From positions 942,681 to 1,006,680 of the forward strand of contig NZ_CP021324.1 in the NCBI RefSeq assembly GCF_002156965.1: a DNA stretch of 64,000 nt, read 5' to 3'. A program made the translations under genes and the position numbers. How positions within the stretch are numbered: position 1 is the stretch's first letter; each line of letters opens with the position of its first letter. This DNA is from Candidatus Nitrosomarinus catalina (lineage in GTDB: Archaea > Thermoproteota > Nitrososphaeria > Nitrososphaerales > Nitrosopumilaceae). Shown piece by piece: positions 60,802 through 64,000 of this stretch. A model generated the notes under the pieces. That model did no database searches. It saw only the letters and a program-made list of their open reading frames with translations, and was not told where the DNA came from.

Positions 60802-61557
60802 CTATCCTAAATCCGTATCTTTCAAATTCGCATTCGTCAAATTCGCACCACTCAAATTCGCAAGTTTCAAATTCGCAAGTTTCAAATTCGCACCACTCAA
60901 ATCTGCATCTTTCAAATTTGCACCTATCAAACTTGCACCTTCCAATTCCGCACCTCTCAAATCCACACCTTCCAATTCCGCACCTCTCAAATTCGCATCT
61001 TTCAAATCCACACCTCTCAAATTCGCACCACTCAAATTCACACCTCTAAAATCCAAACCATTCAAATTCAAATCTTTCAAATCCAAACCTCTCAAATTCG
61101 CACCACTCAAATTCACACCACTAAAACCTAAATCTGTCAATTCCGCATCTATCAAATTCGCACCACTCAAATCCGTAAAGGACAATTTCGCACCTCTCAA
61201 ACTCGCACCTTCCAATTCCGCACCTCTCAATTCCGCACCTATCAAATTCACACCACTCAAATTCACACCACTCAATTCCGCACCATTTAATTTCGCACCT
61301 CTCAAATCCACACCTTCCAAACTCGCACTTTCCAAATCCAAACCTGTCAATTTTACACCTCTCAAATCCGCACCTTCCAAACTTGCAAGTATCAAATCCG
61401 CACCTCTCAAATCCGCACCTCTCAAATTCGCACCACTCAAATCTAAACCTGTCAATTTTACACCTCTCAAATCCGCACCTTCCAAATCCGTACTTTTAAA
61501 ATCAGTGTTATTGCCATTCCTGTTCCTGATTTCTTTTACAATTTCTTCATCTGCCAT
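60802..61557 (-). CDS. Pentapeptide-repeat protein
   Basis: 251 residues, almost all A(D/N)LxG-type pentapeptide units (LEGADLRGVKLTGLDLSGAN; DLKDANLRGAELEGVDLRGA), about 40 repeats forming a right-handed quadrilateral helix. Members such as QnrB or McbG mimic DNA and shield gyrase; most are uncharacterised. A similar DNA-mimic or anti-defence role would suit this element but is inference. The 14-bp repeat array 1 lies just upstream. Confidence 0.85.
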   Translation of the reverse strand: MADEEIVKEIRNRNGNNTDFKSTDLEGADLRGVKLTGLDLSGANLRGADLRGADLILASLEGADLRGVKLTGLDLESASLEGVDLRGAKLNGAELSGVNLSGVNLIGAELRGAELEGASLRGAKLSFTDLSGANLIDAELTDLGFSGVNLSGANLRGLDLKDLNLNGLDFRGVNLSGANLRGVDLKDANLRGAELEGVDLRGAELEGASLIGANLKDADLSGANLKLANLKLANLSGANLTNANLKDTDLG

Positions 61558-61603
61558 GTTCTAACTTTATGTGCTTTATCCACTTAAGGATTTTTCAAAA
61601 ATC

Positions 61604-61722
61604 TCAGGGTTATACTTTCAGAGTTATACTTTCAGAGTTATACTTTCAGAGTTATACTTTCAAGGTTATACTTTCAGGGTTATACTTTCAGGGTTATACT
61701 TTCAGGGTTATACTTTCAGGGT
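61604..61722. repeat. 14-bp tandem repeat array 1 (8 units)
   Basis: Eight head-to-tail units of TTATACTTTCARRG at 61610, 61624, 61638, 61652, 61666, 61680, 61694 and 61708 (two bases vary, AG/GG/AA). It sits about 50 bases upstream of the start of the pentapeptide-repeat gene, which is transcribed leftward. An equal array is at 62389. Confidence 0.9.
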
Positions 61723-61735
61723 TCGTCTATATCGG

Positions 61736-62314
61736 TTACAAGTTAATTCGATCTTTAAATTCATATTTCATTTGGTCTTCATATTGTTCAATTTCTTTAT
61801 CAAGACCTCTTTGCTCATCTATTATGTTCATGTATGCATCATCCCAATCAAGTTTTTGCGCTTTTATGGATTCATTAACTTTTTCCTTTACTACATGTTC
61901 ATTTTTTTTCCAAAAATATTTACGTTCTAAATCAATAATTTGTTGTGATTCCGGAATGAACGTTTTGAATATGAAAAAATGTTGCAATGCATTTGTGTAC
62001 CAGTCAAATATTTCTTTTCCCGCTTTTTGCACTTCTTCACTTTCTATTTCTAAATTCAATAACGATACATTGAGCTTTTCAGCAATCCAGTTTGGTCTAT
62101 CAAATATATTTAAAATTCTTGAATAACGGGTTAATTCAAAAAGGATTTCATTCCATTTGTCTTGTTGATCTAATGCAAGGTTATTGGCAAACCGCTGTTT
62201 TTGAGGTAGAGGAAATTCATTCCAAAGGTTATTTTTTTGTTCTGGGGTAAGTTCATTCCAAAGATCTTTTCTTTCATCGGATGTAAGTTTATTCCAAATT
62301 TTTTTGAATGCCAC
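61736..62314 (-). CDS. Hypothetical protein with LW(N)EL repeats, 192 residues
   Basis: The N-terminus has three short helical repeats, WNKLTSDERKDLWNELTPEQ ... KNNLWNEFPLPQKQ. The remainder is helical and charged (FELTRYSRILNIFDRPNWIA; DLERKYFWKKNEHVVKEKVN). No family recognised. It lies between the two repeat arrays, with array 2 about 75 bases upstream of its start. Confidence 0.6.
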   Translation of the reverse strand: MAFKKIWNKLTSDERKDLWNELTPEQKNNLWNEFPLPQKQRFANNLALDQQDKWNEILFELTRYSRILNIFDRPNWIAEKLNVSLLNLEIESEEVQKAGKEIFDWYTNALQHFFIFKTFIPESQQIIDLERKYFWKKNEHVVKEKVNESIKAQKLDWDDAYMNIIDEQRGLDKEIEQYEDQMKYEFKDRINL

Positions 62315-62388
62315 ATATTGGAAAGAGAGTTGTTGTTGATATTAATTTCCATATTTTTAGATAGATGTAGTCATATTCAAAAAAAAGG

Positions 62389-62500
62389 TTATACTTTCAG
62401 GGTTATACTTTCAAGGTTATACTTTCAGAGTTATACTTTCAAGGTTATACTTTCAGAGTTATACTTTCAAGGTTATACTTTCAGAGTTATACTTTCAAGA
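62389..62500. repeat. 14-bp tandem repeat array 2 (8 units)
   Basis: Eight units of TTATACTTTCARRG at 62389, 62403, 62417, 62431, 62445, 62459, 62473 and 62487, same orientation as array 1. Upstream of the leftward gene at 62314 and about 105 bases left of attachment copy 3. Confidence 0.9.
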
Positions 62501-62605
62501 TGAAAACCACAATCTTAAATCAAATTAGTTCGTAAATCCAACATTGAAAAATACAACAATAACTCACGACTGTGAGATGTTGGAGTATTGGACTGAGAAG
62601 ACATT

Positions 62606-62621
62606 TCCCGATGGGAGCACT
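62606..62621 (+). other. Attachment-type core repeat, copy 3 (right end)
   Basis: TCCCGATGGGAGCACT, identical to the tRNA-Glu end. Preceded by AACTCACGACTGTGAGATGT (62560-62579, containing the CTCAC/GTGAG inverted repeat), close to the sequence before copy 2. Marks the right boundary of the integrated DNA. Confidence 0.8.
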
Positions 62622-62671
62622 TGAATTATTATTGTTATTGCCTTAAATATCAAAATCACAAATCATATCCT

Positions 62672-63328
62672 ATGGGTTTGAAAAATATCAACTTAAAGGA
62701 AGAATATCGTTCTGACGTGGACGATATTGTTGCAGAATTCTTTTTCCCATGCTTGAGTAACTGCATCGAATACGATAGATGTGTCAATTATCTGTCAGTT
62801 CAGGCATTAGCTACAATATCAATGGCATTTGATAATTTCAGTTCAGGTAAATCAAAATTAAGAATGATCACAGGGCATAGATTCAAAACAGAAGATTTGA
62901 ATTTATTTACAAAATTATTTTCTGAAAAATTTACAAAGTCATTTGAGGGAAAATTTATCAGAAATAGTAAAATTCAGAAATTACAAAACATCGTAAATAA
63001 CGGACAAATTGAATTAAAAATTGCAATTCCAAATTCAGAGAGAATTGCAGATGCATTTTCTGAAAGAATTGGAATTTTCATTGATGAGGAAGACGAGCAA
63101 GTAGCATTTACAGGAACATCCAAGGAATCATTTTCAACACAGACAAGGGATTTTGAATCAGTTGATGTTTTTACATCATGGAATGACAAATCAAGAGTGG
63201 AAAGAAAAAGAAAAGATTTTGAAGACCTGTGGCAAAATAAAACAAAATACGTAGAAGTGTGTGATTTTATGTATGCTGAGGAAAATAATCTTTTGAAATA
63301 TTCAACAAAGTGGGTTACAGAAATCTAA
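62672..63328 (+). CDS. PLD-like N-terminal helicase domain without helicase
   Basis: 218 residues from ATG 62672 (an upstream start at 62621 would cross the attachment repeat). Same domain as residues 1-240 of the SF2 helicase at 49457: LKEEYRSDVDDIVAEFFFPC, SERIGIFIDEEDEQVAFTGT, and FESVDVFTSWNDKS. The helicase motifs are absent; the frame ends in-frame at TAA, so this is either a stand-alone domain or a truncated gene. It overlaps the convergent endonuclease gene by 4 bases. Confidence 0.6.
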   Translation: MGLKNINLKEEYRSDVDDIVAEFFFPCLSNCIEYDRCVNYLSVQALATISMAFDNFSSGKSKLRMITGHRFKTEDLNLFTKLFSEKFTKSFEGKFIRNSKIQKLQNIVNNGQIELKIAIPNSERIADAFSERIGIFIDEEDEQVAFTGTSKESFSTQTRDFESVDVFTSWNDKSRVERKRKDFEDLWQNKTKYVEVCDFMYAEENNLLKYSTKWVTEI

Positions 63329-63888
63329 AATTCAAAATTTCCTTCTAAACGGCTTTTATTTTCTAGGAAATTCATTTTATTGATTTTGTAATAAATTACT
63401 TCACCACGTCTTTCAATTACTGCAATAATAGGCTCTTTTCCCATTTGAGTAATCTCATCAATCTTTTTTTGTAATGCGCCCATCTTCTCTTGTTGCCCTT
63501 CGTTAAGACCAAAAATCAAGAATTTGGCACCCTTCTCACCAAAATGGCCCCTTTCATAAACTCGAAAATCAGAACCAAATCCAAATCCGTCTTTAACAAC
63601 ATATCCTCTGGTCTTTAGATCTCTAAATATCAAAAATTTTGTTAGAATCTCAGGATTTGTTTTTTGACAAATATTCATAAAAGTATCAAAATCAATTTGT
63701 TTTTTATTTTTCTTTAGAAATAATTTACGAGTATATAGCAAATACAATGTTTCAAAAGACTTTAGAAATAATTTCCCTTTAGTGATTTCACCAAATCCCT
63801 TTTGCTCAAGATCATGGATCATCTTATGTTCGGAAATACAGGCTTGATCTAAAATCAAGTCTCCTCTAACTTCAATAGTCTCATCCAT
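63325..63888 (-). CDS. tRNA-splicing endonuclease-like protein
   Basis: 187 residues from ATG 63888 (an earlier ATG at 63987 would add a hydrophobic stretch). EndA pattern: TLYLLYTRKLFLKKNKKQI, FRDLKTRGYVVKDGFGFGSD and FRVYERGHFGEKGAKFLIF. The catalytic tyrosine (FRVY) is present, but the usual HSxxLV histidine aligns with a glycine and the final lysine is not evident (RRGEVIYYKI). It may be the structural subunit of a heterotetrameric enzyme or have altered activity. Confidence 0.7.
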   Translation of the reverse strand: MDETIEVRGDLILDQACISEHKMIHDLEQKGFGEITKGKLFLKSFETLYLLYTRKLFLKKNKKQIDFDTFMNICQKTNPEILTKFLIFRDLKTRGYVVKDGFGFGSDFRVYERGHFGEKGAKFLIFGLNEGQQEKMGALQKKIDEITQMGKEPIIAVIERRGEVIYYKINKMNFLENKSRLEGNFEF

Positions 63889-64000
63889 ATTATTGTGAAA
63901 AATGGAAGATTTCCATATAAGCATTGGAAATATGACCAAATAGCTGCTAACCGTTAAAATATGGGCATTCATGGTTGAGATTATCATGCATGGTGCAAAC

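Noticed and set aside
14237..62606. Search for a tyrosine or serine integrase within the element
   Set aside because: No frame shows R..HxxR..Y or resolvase motifs; the short frame at 14365 is too short to call a remnant.
1..64000. CRISPR array
   Set aside because: No interspersed direct repeats of CRISPR size with unique spacers were seen; the 14-bp arrays have no spacers.

Overview
This window looks like a chromosome segment of a marine ammonia-oxidising archaeon (Nitrososphaerota/Thaumarchaeota, Nitrosopumilus-like). The DNA is AT-rich, and genes are tightly packed and often overlap by 1-4 bases. There is an Amt ammonium transporter next to a PII gene, a TFB, PRC-barrel proteins, and secreted proteins with the WIKNNAGWWADG repeat that I associate with this group. 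All names below come from reading motifs by eye; no database search was run.

Bases 1 to about 13,100 look like host backbone: a DUF47/PhoU-like protein, a DrrAB-type ABC exporter, a PRC-barrel protein, a flavin-type split-barrel protein, a nitrogen block (PII-like/DNA-binding fusion, ferredoxin-NADP reductase-like protein, Amt, PII and small membrane proteins), a TPR protein, a secreted repeat protein, a nine-cysteine metallothionein-like peptide, a nucleotidyltransferase-like protein and tRNA-Glu(CTC).

Bases 13,094 to 62,621 behave as integrated accessory DNA. The last bases of tRNA-Glu recur as a 16-base repeat at 14,347 and 62,606, both times preceded by a related sequence of about 45 bases. 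This suggests a small 1.3-kb insert (homing-type nuclease) next to an element of about 48 kb. I found no recognisable integrase. The left half of the element (14.5-31.3 kb) carries a twelve-gene minus-strand operon of small proteins (zinc ribbons, coiled coils, a phage-type membrane protein, a PIN protein), a DEDD exonuclease, two CARF-like regulators, a secreted cupredoxin-like coiled-coil protein, three J-domain proteins and a Cas4-like nuclease. The middle (32-43 kb) carries an extra TFB, a cold-shock-domain fusion, several TPR proteins, a PLD-like/zinc-ribbon protein and an RNase J-like metallo-beta-lactamase protein.

The right half (43-59.8 kb) is a defence island. It has a full DNA phosphorothioation operon (dndB-C-D-E plus a cysteine desulfurase), a convergent operon with two HNH nucleases and a PLD-helicase, a four-gene operon around a second DndD/SMC-like ATPase, and a Vsr nuclease. 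None of the usual DptFGH restriction proteins is recognisable, so the partner genes may be a different phosphorothioate-linked effector. At 59.8-62.5 kb there are TPR, zinc and pentapeptide-repeat proteins and two arrays of a 14-bp repeat. A PLD-type helicase fragment and a tRNA-splicing endonuclease-like gene follow the right attachment repeat.

Two promoter motifs recur in the element at fixed distances from start codons (one about 40 bases before three genes, the other 37-39 bases before two genes plus the TFB), which suggests element-wide regulation.
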